A DNA stretch of 64,000 bases from contig NZ_VTTL01000002.1 of assembly GCF_008364685.1 (NCBI RefSeq), forward strand, positions 310,001 through 374,000. Reading direction: 5' to 3'. Both the position numbers and the translations under genes were made by a program. Positions 37,932-46,580 of the stretch are shown one piece after another. How positions within the stretch are numbered: the stretch's first letter is position 1; every line of letters begins with the position of its first letter. The stretch is from Xanthobacter oligotrophicus. Lineage in GTDB: Bacteria; Pseudomonadota; Alphaproteobacteria; Rhizobiales; Xanthobacteraceae. The notes beneath the pieces were generated by a model. The model was not told the DNA's origin, did no database searches, and saw only the letters and a list, made by a program, of their open reading frames with translations.

Positions 37932-40319
37932 TCACTTCACCGCCGCCGCGGTGCTGGCAAGGCGGGTCGCGCTCTTGGAACGGCCCGGAAGCGAGGCGAC
38001 CGGCGTGCCTGCGCTCTCCTCCTGCCATTCCGGACGGATCTCGACGATGTTGGCGGCCACGTTCTGCGGCCCGGGAGCGAAGGCAGCCACCGCCTGCTGC
38101 GCCTTGGTGAGGGTGGCGCCATCGGCCTCGCGGGCGAGGATGTCGCGCTTGCGGCCGCTGTCGTCATCGCCCTGGACGGCGGCAAGGCTCAGCCACTTGA
38201 AGGCTTCGCCTGCATCGGCCGCGACCCCAAGCCCGCGGGCATAGACCACGCCCAGATTGTACTGGCTGTCGCGGAAGCCCAGCTCGGCGGCGGCGCGGAA
38301 CCAGCGTACCGCGCCTTCCCAGTCCGGCGTCTGCCCGTTGCCGGAGCACAGCAGCATGGCGAGGGCGTGCATGGCCCGCACATTGCCCTGCCCGGCCGCC
38401 CATTCATAAAACCGCCGGGCCTCGCCCAGGTCGCGGCCGGCGGATTCGTAAAGTGCGCCGAGGCGGTGCGCGGCCGGGGCGGAGCCGCGCTGCATGGCGA
38501 ACGCCAGCCATTTCACCGCGGCGTCGGGATCCGCTTCCACGCCCCGGCCCTCCGCATAGCGGCCGGCGACCAGGAAGGCGGCGGCCGGATCGCCGGCACG
38601 CGCGGCGGCCTGGAGCGCGGTCGGGCCGATGGCGGCGGGAAGGTCGCCCGCCGTTACGCCGGCCACGGCCGGAGCGGACAGCCGCCGCAGGGCCTGGGTC
38701 ACGCCCGAGAGCAGGTCCGGCCCGTTGCGCCAGGCCAGGCCCACGGCGGTGCCGGCGAAGACGGTGGTGGCACCGGCGAGGAGCGCGACCATGGCCACCT
38801 GCCGCTTGCGGGCGAACAGCCCGGCGACGAACCCCTTTGGCGCGCGCTTGTCGCGCGTCCGGTCCCGGCGGGCACGGCGATCGACGCGAGGGCGCGAATC
38901 GACTCCTTCGGACGGGGCCGGGCCGGCCCGGTCGGCGCGGCGGGGGCTCCGGGGCCAGGGCGCGCCGGCAGCGGCATCCGCCGCGTCGGCAGAAAATGAC
39001 GCTGCGTCGAAAAAGGGCTCGTCCACCTCGGCCTCTGACGAGGCGGCCGGGCGTTCGGCCGTCCGGGGCGCCGGGCGGGGCGCGAAGGTGCCCTCCCCGT
39101 CGCGGTCCAGGGCGACGGAGATATCGCGCAATTCATATTCCAGTTCGGCGGCCAGCATCTCGCCGGCGCGGCGCTCGATTTCGTCCTGCCGCGCCTCAAG
39201 CGCGGCAAGGCCGCGCTTCAGCCCCACCACGGCGGCGCCGTCGGGATCCTCGGAGACCTTGGCCGCCACTGCGGCCACCGCCTCGGCGGTCGCCACATGG
39301 GTGGTCTCCCGCACCTGACGCATCTCGGCGACCATGTGCTGGAGCTGGATCTCGATGTCGTCCAGCCGGTCGAGGCGCGCGTGAGTGTCCCTGAACTGGG
39401 CGCTCAGATCGGCAAGGGTGCGCTCCACCGCGTCGGCGAGGGGGGCGATGGCGGCCTTTCCGGCCTCCTCGGCCGCGGCGATGCGCTCGGACAGGTCCGA
39501 CAGACGCTGCGTCATCTCGGCGCCGATGGTGGGCGACAGGCTGGTGACCTGGCCGGAAATGGTGCTCGACATGGCATCCAGGCGGCGGTGAACGCCTTCG
39601 AGCGCGCCCAAAAGCGAGCCTTGCAGGTCCTGCGCGGCCGCCGAATCACCGGCACGGGCGCGGGCTTCCACCTCGATCACGCGGCTGAGCAGGGCCTCGG
39701 CTTTGCGCTCGAAGGCGCCGGTGGCCTCGGCGACGCGCCGGACCGTCTCCTCGCCGGCGCCCGCGACAGCCTCGGCGCAGGCCTGAAGACGCTGGGTCAG
39801 GGCGTGAAGGGCAGTGGTGTCGTCATGACGCTCGGCGGCGCAAAGCACCAGATGGTGGATCTCCTCCATCTGCCCGGTCAGCCGGGCCACCTCCACCGGG
39901 TCCACCGCGCGGGCGGCCATGAGGTCGATCCGGCGCGCCAGGGCGTCGAGGCCGTCCTGAAGGGCGCGCACATGGGCCGGCTCGCGCAGAGCGGCGACCC
40001 CGACCCTGATGGCGGCGAGTTCCTCGGCGAAGGCGTGGTCTGCATCCTCGCGCACCGCCCCGGCGGCGCGGATGTCATCCACGCGCCGGCACAGAAGGGT
40101 GATGGCCTTGTCCATCTCCTGCACGGCGCGCTTGGGCGCGGCGTTGGACAGGCGATCGCGCAGGGCACTCACCTCGCCGCGCAGGGATTCGATGGTCGAG
40201 GCCTGGATGTCGAACACGTCCCAGGCCGGGACATCAGGCATCTCGCTGCGCGTGTCCGCCCACATGGGGGCAGATCCTGCCGCAGCACGCATCCGGGCCG
40301 TGCGTTCCGTCCGCTCCAT
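37932..40319 (-). CDS. PodJ-like SEL1-repeat coiled-coil membrane protein
   Basis: A 795-residue protein. Residues about 35-420 are helical/coiled coil (ESLRGEVSALRDRL, KAITLLCRRVDDI), followed by a Ser/Ala/Arg-rich linker, a single membrane helix near 505-530 (VAMVALLAGATTVFAGTAVGLAW) and five or so SEL1 repeats (about 565-740) outside the cytoplasm. This coiled-coil/TM/SEL1 layout is that of the polar organiser PodJ. Sequence identity to PodJ was not measurable, so polar function is an inference. An in-frame ATG at residue 10 is an alternative start. Confidence 0.8.
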   Translation of the reverse strand: MERTERTARMRAAAGSAPMWADTRSEMPDVPAWDVFDIQASTIESLRGEVSALRDRLSNAAPKRAVQEMDKAITLLCRRVDDIRAAGAVREDADHAFAEELAAIRVGVAALREPAHVRALQDGLDALARRIDLMAARAVDPVEVARLTGQMEEIHHLVLCAAERHDDTTALHALTQRLQACAEAVAGAGEETVRRVAEATGAFERKAEALLSRVIEVEARARAGDSAAAQDLQGSLLGALEGVHRRLDAMSSTISGQVTSLSPTIGAEMTQRLSDLSERIAAAEEAGKAAIAPLADAVERTLADLSAQFRDTHARLDRLDDIEIQLQHMVAEMRQVRETTHVATAEAVAAVAAKVSEDPDGAAVVGLKRGLAALEARQDEIERRAGEMLAAELEYELRDISVALDRDGEGTFAPRPAPRTAERPAASSEAEVDEPFFDAASFSADAADAAAGAPWPRSPRRADRAGPAPSEGVDSRPRVDRRARRDRTRDKRAPKGFVAGLFARKRQVAMVALLAGATTVFAGTAVGLAWRNGPDLLSGVTQALRRLSAPAVAGVTAGDLPAAIGPTALQAAARAGDPAAAFLVAGRYAEGRGVEADPDAAVKWLAFAMQRGSAPAAHRLGALYESAGRDLGEARRFYEWAAGQGNVRAMHALAMLLCSGNGQTPDWEGAVRWFRAAAELGFRDSQYNLGVVYARGLGVAADAGEAFKWLSLAAVQGDDDSGRKRDILAREADGATLTKAQQAVAAFAPGPQNVAANIVEIRPEWQEESAGTPVASLPGRSKSATRLASTAAAVK

Positions 40320-40746
40320 TCGGGCCTCCCCGGGGCACGGGTTGAGAGGTTTCTTATTACCGTGCCCATTCGCGGTGATTCACTGAACAGAGGGTTTCAA
40401 TTCTTGGTAAATCCGCGGTTAACGTCGCGTCGATTTGCCCCTCTCCGCCGCGCCATGTGGAGCCGGCCGCGCGCCAACGGGCTCCGAGCAGGCGTCCGAG
40501 GTGCCGTAACGTCACTGAAGAACCTTCCCGAGAGGGGCTTCAAGCCATTGAGAACGCTATGTTGTAACTGTTACTTTCCCCAACGGTAGCCCGCAAACCC
40601 TCCCCACGGCGCCGGCTGGACGGTAAGCCTTGTTTGCGTTGCGGCATGCCGCGACGACGCAATCACGACGCACACCGATGCACACCGATCCAATTTCCCG
40701 TGCCGAGCGCCCTGCGGCGGCCGGGGGTGCGAAGGGGACCAGACGT
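40320..40746. other. Divergent intergenic region PodJ-like / MerR
   Basis: 427 bases without a supported gene. It holds the MerR promoter (see 40548-40576) and presumably that of the PodJ-like gene near 40330-40400, where the sequence is locally AT-rich. Confidence 0.5.
40548..40576 (+). promoter_or_regulatory. Candidate promoter and dyad of the merR gene
   Basis: TTGAGA, 17-base spacer, TTACTT. The 11-base dyad GTAAC-T-GTTAC (40564-40574) lies at the downstream end of the spacer, as is common for MerR-type operators. Confidence 0.45.
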
Positions 40747-41175
40747 ATGGACGCCAAGACCTTCGAGCAGGGGTTCGCGACCCCGGCGTTTCACACCGGC
40801 CCGGCGGTCGCGGAGGGCTCTCGCGAGAGCCCTCTCTTCACCATCGGTGACCTTGCCCGCGAGTTCGGCATCACGCTGCGGGCACTGCGCTTCTATGAGG
40901 ACAAGGGCCTGCTCTCGCCGCGTCGCGACGGCATGACCCGCCTGTATTCGGAAGCCGACCGCCGCCGCCTGACGGTTATCCTGAAGGGCAAGCACCTTGG
41001 CTTCACCCTGGCCGAGATCCGCGCCCTGGTCGCCGCCCATGACGGCGAGGAAGCCAGCCTGTCGCTGACCCGCGATCGTTGCCTGACCCAGCTCGCCCAG
41101 TTGGAGCGCCAGCGCACCGAGATCGATGCCGCCATCGCCGAGTTGAAGACCATGGCGACCTCCCTCGCCGCCTGA
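40747..41175 (+). CDS. MerR-family transcriptional regulator
   Basis: A 142-residue protein. The winged helix begins FTIGDLAREFGITLRALRFYEDKGLLSPRRDGMTRLYSEAD, followed by a coiled-coil dimerisation helix (LTQLAQLERQRTEIDAAIAEL). The short C-terminus has no metal-binding cysteine cluster, so a metal sensor is unlikely. The start at 40747 follows an AGGGGA site. It is opposite in direction to its neighbours and ends in a strong terminator. Confidence 0.9.
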   Translation: MDAKTFEQGFATPAFHTGPAVAEGSRESPLFTIGDLAREFGITLRALRFYEDKGLLSPRRDGMTRLYSEADRRRLTVILKGKHLGFTLAEIRALVAAHDGEEASLSLTRDRCLTQLAQLERQRTEIDAAIAELKTMATSLAA

Positions 41176-41225
41176 TCGAGATCCGGTCAGGTCGCAATGG
41201 CCTGACCGTTTCGACCCGACCAAAC

Positions 41226-41259
41226 AAAAAGGCACGGACCGATCAGTCCGTGCCTTTTT
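41226..41259. terminator. Bidirectional terminator between merR and yebC
   Basis: A perfect 14-bp stem AAAAAGGCACGGAC with its complement and a six-base loop. A-run on one side and T-run on the other make it work in both directions for the two convergent genes. Confidence 0.95.
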
Positions 41260-41309
41260 GAGTCTGGATCTACCCGCAAGAGCCGCCCCTCACAGGTGGC
41301 GTTCCGCCC

Positions 41310-42059
41310 TCACTCCGCGTTCAATTTGGCGAGCAAGGCTTCGGACAGCTCGAAATTGGCGGTGACGTTCTGCACGTCGTCATTATCCTCGAGGTTCTCG
41401 ACGAGGCGCAGCAGCTTTTCGCCGGTCTCGTCGTCCACCGCGACGGTGTTCTGCGGCCGCCAGACCAGCGAGGCCTTCTTCGGCTCGCCGAACTTGGCTT
41501 CCAGCGCCCGCTGCACTTCCGCAAGGTTATCCGCGGCGCAGATCACCTCGTGGCCGTGCTCGGAGGAGGTGACATCGTCGGCGCCAGCGTCGATGGCGGC
41601 TTCCATCATGGCATCCGCGTCGGCCTTCTCGGGGGCGAACTCGATGGCGCCCACCCGGTCGAACATGAAGGACACCGCGCCGGTCTCGGCGAGGTTGCCG
41701 CCGGACTTGGTGAAGAAGGACCGCACTTCAGAGGCGGTGCGGTTGCGGTTGTCGGTCAGCGCCTCGACGATGACGGCGACGCCACCGGGCCCGTAGCCCT
41801 CGTAGCGGATCTCGTCGTAATTCTCGCCATCGGCGCCCGCCGCCTTCTTGATGGCCCGCTCGATATTGTCCTTGGGCATGTTCTCGGCGCGGGCCGCGAG
41901 AATGGCGGCGCGCAGGCGCGCGTTCATGTTGGGATCGGGCAGGCCCATCTTGGCCGAGACGGTGATTTCGCGCGCCAGCTTGGAGAACAGCTTGGAGCGC
42001 ATCGCATCCTGCCGCCCCTTGCGGTGCATGATGTTCTTGAATTGCGAATGCCCGGCCAT
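41310..42059 (-). CDS. yebC: YebC/PmpR-family protein
   Basis: A 249-residue protein with the family start [28 protein letters not shown] and [19 protein letters not shown]. YebC-type proteins are now associated with relief of ribosome stalling at proline stretches or, in older work, with transcription control. It normally precedes ruvC in this order; here the PodJ-like gene and merR lie between. Confidence 0.95.
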   Translation of the reverse strand: MAGHSQFKNIMHRKGRQDAMRSKLFSKLAREITVSAKMGLPDPNMNARLRAAILAARAENMPKDNIERAIKKAAGADGENYDEIRYEGYGPGGVAVIVEALTDNRNRTASEVRSFFTKSGGNLAETGAVSFMFDRVGAIEFAPEKADADAMMEAAIDAGADDVTSSEHGHEVICAADNLAEVQRALEAKFGEPKKASLVWRPQNTVAVDDETGEKLLRLVENLEDNDDVQNVTANFELSEALLAKLNAE

Positions 42060-42225
42060 GCCGCCACCATTCCTTGAATTTCAATCCCGCGCCCCGCCAC
42101 TGCAGCGCTGCCCGGACCGATCTGTTGACTGGAGCCGGCCTTATAGGTCCGCGGCAGCCAAAAGCGCAAGAAAGCGGGTGCAGCATGACGCCGGCCCAAG
42201 ACGCCGGCTCCCGCCTCCCCTTTCG

Positions 42226-43047
42226 TCAGGCCCAGAAGGCCGGCCGCGCCTCCTCAAGCCCGGCGCCGAGGCGCACGGCGGCAACCCGCACGGCAAGGCC
42301 GGTGCGGTCGTCGGTCTCCACCGCCACGCCGGAGAGGGTCCCCGGCCCCGTCGCCGGCTCGAAGCGGCCGGAGGCGAGCTTGCGGGTGAATCGGCGCAGG
42401 GGCTCTTCCTTGTCCATGCCGATGACGCCGTCATAGGCGCCGCACATGCCGGCATCTGTCATGTAGGCGGTGCCGCCGGAGAGGATACGGTAATCGGCTG
42501 TGGGCACATGGGTATGGGTGCCCACCACCAGGGAGGCGCGCCCGTCACAATGATGGCCAATGGCCTGCTTCTCGCTGGTCGTCTCGGCGTGCACGTCCAC
42601 CACCACCGCGTCCACCATCTCGCCCAAGGCGGCGCCATCCAGCGCCCGGTCGAGGGCGGCGAAGGGATCGTCCAGCGGATCCATGAACACCCGGCCCATG
42701 ACGTTCATCACCAGCACCCGCGCGCCGTTCTTGGCTTCCACGAGGGCAGCGCCGCGTCCGGGCGTGCCGGCGGGATAATTCATAGGCCGCACCAGAGCCG
42801 GCGCACGCTCGATGAAGACGAGGGCCTCGCGCTGGTCGAAGGCGTGGTTGCCGAGGGTGATGGCGTCGGCGCCGGCGGCGAGGATCTCGCCATAGATGGC
42901 CTCGGTGATGCCGAAGCCGCCGGCGGCGTTCTCCCCGTTCACCACCACGAGGTCGAGCTTCCAGTCGCTGACGAGGCCCGGCAGGCGGGAGACGACGCAT
43001 TCCCGGCCGGGACGTCCGACCACATCACCAAGGAACAGGATACGCAT
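42226..43047 (-). CDS. YmdB-type (TIGR00282) metallophosphoesterase
   Basis: A 273-residue calcineurin-like phosphoesterase. Metal-site motifs are ILFLGDVVGRPGR, VVNGENAAGGFG, TLGNHAFDQ and VDVHAETTSEK, THTHVPTADY. Bacillus YmdB hydrolyses 2',3'-cyclic nucleotides. It follows 5-FCL, as in other alphaproteobacteria. Confidence 0.92.
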   Translation of the reverse strand: MRILFLGDVVGRPGRECVVSRLPGLVSDWKLDLVVVNGENAAGGFGITEAIYGEILAAGADAITLGNHAFDQREALVFIERAPALVRPMNYPAGTPGRGAALVEAKNGARVLVMNVMGRVFMDPLDDPFAALDRALDGAALGEMVDAVVVDVHAETTSEKQAIGHHCDGRASLVVGTHTHVPTADYRILSGGTAYMTDAGMCGAYDGVIGMDKEEPLRRFTRKLASGRFEPATGPGTLSGVAVETDDRTGLAVRVAAVRLGAGLEEARPAFWA

Positions 43048-43097
43048 TCAGAGGGGTCCAATGAGCAGCGGGGGCCTTGGCGGGGGCCGGGGCCGGA

Positions 43098-43685
43098 TCA
43101 GGCGCGCGGGCCGACGGCCCAAGCTTCGATATCCGTTACCATCATGTCCACCGGCTCGTCATGGGTCTCGACGGGCACCTGATCCACTTCCTGGCACGCA
43201 AAGGCAAAGCCGAGGGCGCGCACCGGCCACTGCGCCCGCAGCAGGGCGAGGGTGCGATCGTAGAAGCCGGCCCCATAGCCGATGCGGAAGCCGCGCCGGT
43301 CGAAGGCGGCCAGCGGCACCAGAAGCAGCTCGGGGATGATCTCCGGTGCCTCCGGCCCCGGCTCGGGAATGCGGAAGGCGCCCGTGGGGACGAGCGGCGT
43401 GTCCTTGTCCCAGCGGCGGAACAGCAGCGGCCGGTCGCGGGCGATGATGACGGGAAGGGCGAGGACCGCGCCGGCGTCGCGCAGGGCACTGGCGAGCGGC
43501 GCGGTGTCGATCTCGTCCCGGAATGGCGCGAAAAGGGCGACAGTGCGCCCCTGGACAGCACCCGCGGCGGCGAGGGCTTGGTTTGCGGCCGCGCGGGAGG
43601 CCGCGGCGCGGCCCGCCTCGCCCATGGCCGCGCGACGACCGAGCGCGAGGGCGCGCAGGCGTTTCTTTTCGGCGGCGATGTCCAT
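43098..43685 (-). CDS. 5-formyltetrahydrofolate cyclo-ligase
   Basis: A 195-residue protein of the 5-FCL family, with the ATP/folate motif RRGFRIGYGAGFYDRTLA and QEVDQVPVETHDEPVDMMVTD. It recycles 5-formyl-THF to methenyl-THF. Start 43685 (MDIAAEKKRLRALAL); the frame upstream overlaps the 6S RNA. The 6S-5-FCL association (ssrS-ygfA in E. coli) is conserved widely. Confidence 0.93.
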   Translation of the reverse strand: MDIAAEKKRLRALALGRRAAMGEAGRAAASRAAANQALAAAGAVQGRTVALFAPFRDEIDTAPLASALRDAGAVLALPVIIARDRPLLFRRWDKDTPLVPTGAFRIPEPGPEAPEIIPELLLVPLAAFDRRGFRIGYGAGFYDRTLALLRAQWPVRALGFAFACQEVDQVPVETHDEPVDMMVTDIEAWAVGPRA

Positions 43686-43711
43686 GGAGAGAAGTCGGCT
43701 TGTCCAGAAAA

Positions 43712-43860
43712 TGTGCGGAGCCACAGAAGCCGTCGGAGTTCGATCCCGGGAACCTACAACGTAGGTGGGCGCCGTGTGTCCAAGTCCAGGGACGAGGTCA
43801 GGGACAGCTCCCTTAAGGATCGATAAGGCCCCGGGGAAATGTCTCCTAACGTGCCCCGCA
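43712..43860 (-). ncRNA. ssrS: 6S RNA
   Basis: On the minus strand, the sequence ACACACGGCGCCCACCTAC, then the apical hairpin ACCTAC-GTT-GTAGGT (43752-43766), then TTCCCGGGATCG matches the conserved core of alphaproteobacterial 6S RNA as I remember it. A closing stem is possible between TGCGGGGC (43860-43853) and GCTCCGCA (43721-43714), giving about 149 nt, close to the usual 160. It lies 26 bases upstream of 5-FCL. 6S mimics an open promoter and binds sigma-70 RNA polymerase in stationary phase. Ends are approximate. Confidence 0.85.
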
Positions 43861-44261
43861 GCCCCGCCTCACCAATGTAGGCACCCGGCTGCCCGAGCGC
43901 CAGCCCCAACAGCGTGATAGGCACTCGCAGACGCTTCGAGAGGCGTGGAAAGGCCCGCATCGGAGGAAACCGAAGGGATCCGCCACGTTCGGCCCCCGTG
44001 CTAACCCGCCATTAAGCCTGTTCGTGCACAGCTTCCTGCGTGCCGCGAAACTTTCGCACCGCAGCACGAACCGGCTGGCCCGTCAAAGTTTGGACAGACT
44101 CGCTCGCTCAAAGAGCCAGCGAACTTCGAACGGGTGTCCGGCCGAGACGTTTCCGAGCGGCAGCGCGCCGCCCCGGGAGCCTGAGGCTTTGGGCCAGGCG
44201 CATGCCTGGCACCCGAGCGCAGAAGCACCTCTTCCGTACGGGAGGGGCAGCGGAGCCGAGA
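43861..44261. other. Gene-free gap 6S / tolQ
   Basis: 400 bases separating the divergent 6S and tolQ transcripts. It must hold both promoters. No ORF or repeat was supported. By the synteny argument it contains the right end of an 11.4-kb inversion. Confidence 0.45.
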
Positions 44262-45077
44262 ATGACTGATTTGACACGCCGTCCCGGCATCGTGTCCCGC
44301 CTTCGCCCCGTGCCGCTGGCCGCGGCGGGCCTCGCCGTGGCGGTGGCTCTGCTGCCCGTGGCGGGCTTCGCGCAGGACCTCTCCCAGGCCCCGCTGGCGG
44401 CGCCCTCCACCGACATCTCCTTCCTCGGCCTGTTCCTGCAGGCCCATTTCGTCGTGAAGCTGGTGATGATCGGCCTCATCACCGCATCCATCTGGGTGTG
44501 GGCCATCATCATCGACAAGTCGATGCTGTTCTCCCGCAACAAGCGCGAGATGGACCGCTTCGAGCAGGTGTTCTGGTCCGGCCAGAGCCTGGAAGACCTT
44601 TACCGCACCCTGGCCGGGCGCTCGAACCAGGGCATGGCCGCCATCTTCGTCGCCGCCATGCGGGAGTGGAAGCGCACCTATGAGGGCAGCGCCCGCTCGT
44701 TCGCCGGCCTCAACCAGCGCCTCGACAAGGTGATGAACGTGACCATCGCCCGCGAGGTGGAGCGGCTCGAATCGCGCCTGCTGGTGCTGGCCACCGTGGG
44801 CTCGGCGGGGCCGTTCATCGGCCTGTTCGGCACGGTGTGGGGCATCATGACCTCGTTCCAGTCCATCGCCGCCTCCAAGAACACCTCGCTGGCGGTTGTG
44901 GCGCCGGGCATCGCCGAAGCCCTGTTCGCGACTGCGATGGGCCTCATTGCGGCCATCCCCGCGACGATTTTCTACAACAAGTTCATTTCCCAGACCGGGC
45001 GTCAGGCCCAGCGGCTGGAGGGATTCGCGGACGAGTTCTCCGCGATCCTCTCGCGCCAGATCGACGAGCGGGGCTGA
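44262..45077 (+). CDS. tolQ: TolQ, Tol-Pal motor stator subunit
   Basis: A 271-residue protein with three membrane helices. The proton-channel family (MotA/TolQ/ExbB) signature is ATVGSAGPFIGLFGTVWGIM and APGIAEALFATAMGLIAAIPA. The N-terminus is longer than in E. coli and ends in a signal-like segment (VAGFAQDL). It forms the proton channel with TolR. tolR follows three bases after the stop. Confidence 0.96.
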   Translation: MTDLTRRPGIVSRLRPVPLAAAGLAVAVALLPVAGFAQDLSQAPLAAPSTDISFLGLFLQAHFVVKLVMIGLITASIWVWAIIIDKSMLFSRNKREMDRFEQVFWSGQSLEDLYRTLAGRSNQGMAAIFVAAMREWKRTYEGSARSFAGLNQRLDKVMNVTIAREVERLESRLLVLATVGSAGPFIGLFGTVWGIMTSFQSIAASKNTSLAVVAPGIAEALFATAMGLIAAIPATIFYNKFISQTGRQAQRLEGFADEFSAILSRQIDERG

Positions 45078-45080
45078 TCC

Positions 45081-45539
45081 ATGGGCATGGCGGGAGGCGG
45101 AGCGGGAGGATGGCAGAGCCGGCGTTCGCGCCGTCGCGCGCCGCCCGTGATGGCCGAGATCAACGTGACGCCCATGGTGGACGTCATGCTGGTGCTGCTC
45201 ATCATCTTCATGGTGGCGGCGCCGCTCCTGACCGTGGGCGTGCCCATCGACCTGCCGCAGACGCAGGCCAATGCGGTGAACCAGGACAACAAGGAACCCA
45301 TCACCCTCTCGGTGAAGGAAAACGGCCAGATCTTCCTCGGCGACAGCGAGATCAAGTACGAGGATCTGGTCTCGAAGTTGCAGGCAGTGACCCAGGCCCG
45401 CGGCGGCTTTGACGAGCGCGTCTTTGTACGGGGCGACAAGAAGGCGAACTACGGGGCAATCATGCGGGTCATGGGGCGCCTGTCCGGCGCGGGCTTCAAG
45501 AAGGTGGCCCTGGTCACCGAAGTGGAACAGGGAGGCTGA
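45081..45539 (+). CDS. tolR: TolR, Tol-Pal motor subunit
   Basis: A 152-residue ExbD/TolR protein with one membrane helix. The proton-carrying Asp is in INVTPMVDVMLVLLIIFMV. The periplasmic domain (TLSVKENGQIFLGD) follows. Part of the tolQRAB operon. Confidence 0.96.
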   Translation: MGMAGGGAGGWQSRRSRRRAPPVMAEINVTPMVDVMLVLLIIFMVAAPLLTVGVPIDLPQTQANAVNQDNKEPITLSVKENGQIFLGDSEIKYEDLVSKLQAVTQARGGFDERVFVRGDKKANYGAIMRVMGRLSGAGFKKVALVTEVEQGG

Positions 45540-45546
45540 CGGGCCG

Positions 45547-46500
45547 ATGCGCGCGGGGATTGCGGCATCGACGCTCCTGCATGCGGGCGTCCTCGTTCTG
45601 ACCCTGGTGTCCTTCACCGGGGCGAAGCCGTTTGAGCCCGTGACGGAATCGCTGCCGGTGGATGTGGTCTCCATCTCCGAATACACCAAGCTCACCAAGG
45701 GCGCCCGCAACGCGCCGAAGTTGGACAAGCCCAAGCAGATTGCCGAGAAAGTGGGCGATCCCACCCCGGTCGAGGACGCCAAGCTGAAGGCGAGCGAAAA
45801 GGCGCCGGTGGAAGCCACCGCTCCGCCCCCTCCCCCGCCGCCGCCGCCCCCCAAGGTGGAGCCGTTGCCGAAGGACGCCGCGCCCGCGAAGGTGGAGCCC
45901 TCCCCGCCCAAGGAACAGGCGGAGCTGGCCCCCAAGCCCGAGCAGAAGAAGCAGGAGCAGCCCAAGGACGAGGCGAAGACCGAGGCCGCCGCCGCGCCTT
46001 TGCCCCCGCGCAAGCCGGCGCCGCCGAAGGAGCAGCCCAAGCCGGTGGAAGCCAACGCGGCGCCGAGCGAGTTCAACACCGACCAGATCAAGCAGTTGCT
46101 GGACAAGCGCGCCCCGTCCCGCCAGGTGGCGAGCGCGGAGCAGGTGTCCACCACCTCTTCGCTCGGCTCGCCGCGCGGTGAGGGCCAGCAATTGACCGCC
46201 AGCGAGATCGACGCCTTCCGGCGCCGGGTGATGGAGTGCTGGTCGACGGACGGCGGCAATCTCGACCGCAACATCCGGGTGGACGTGAACATCTACCTCA
46301 ACAAGGACGGCACGGTCGCCGGCGCGCCCCAGATCGAGCCGGGCCAGCCGGGGTCCGGCCAGCCGGCGTTCCAGGCCTACGCCATGAACGGCATCCGGGC
46401 GATCATGGCCTGCCAGCCCTACAAGATGTTCCGGCCGGAAACCTACGCCAACTGGAAGACCCTTCCGATCACGCTCAACGACAAGCTGTTCAGCCGCTGA
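45547..46500 (+). CDS. tolA: TolA, Tol-Pal periplasm-spanning protein
   Basis: A 317-residue protein: an N-terminal membrane helix (STLLHAGVLVLTLVSF), a long Pro/Lys/Glu/Ala rod including a run of ten prolines near residue 93-104, and a C-terminal TonB-like domain (VMECWSTDGGNLDRNIRVDVNI, LNDKLF). The proline run could stall ribosomes and depend on EF-P. Start 45547, seven bases after the tolR stop. Confidence 0.93.
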   Translation: MRAGIAASTLLHAGVLVLTLVSFTGAKPFEPVTESLPVDVVSISEYTKLTKGARNAPKLDKPKQIAEKVGDPTPVEDAKLKASEKAPVEATAPPPPPPPPPPKVEPLPKDAAPAKVEPSPPKEQAELAPKPEQKKQEQPKDEAKTEAAAAPLPPRKPAPPKEQPKPVEANAAPSEFNTDQIKQLLDKRAPSRQVASAEQVSTTSSLGSPRGEGQQLTASEIDAFRRRVMECWSTDGGNLDRNIRVDVNIYLNKDGTVAGAPQIEPGQPGSGQPAFQAYAMNGIRAIMACQPYKMFRPETYANWKTLPITLNDKLFSR

Positions 46501-46580
46501 TGCCGCGTCCGGACGGAGCACAGAGGCTCCCGATCGAGATGGCGGCGCGCGGCGCAGCGCATGGAAAACGAGGGATATAA

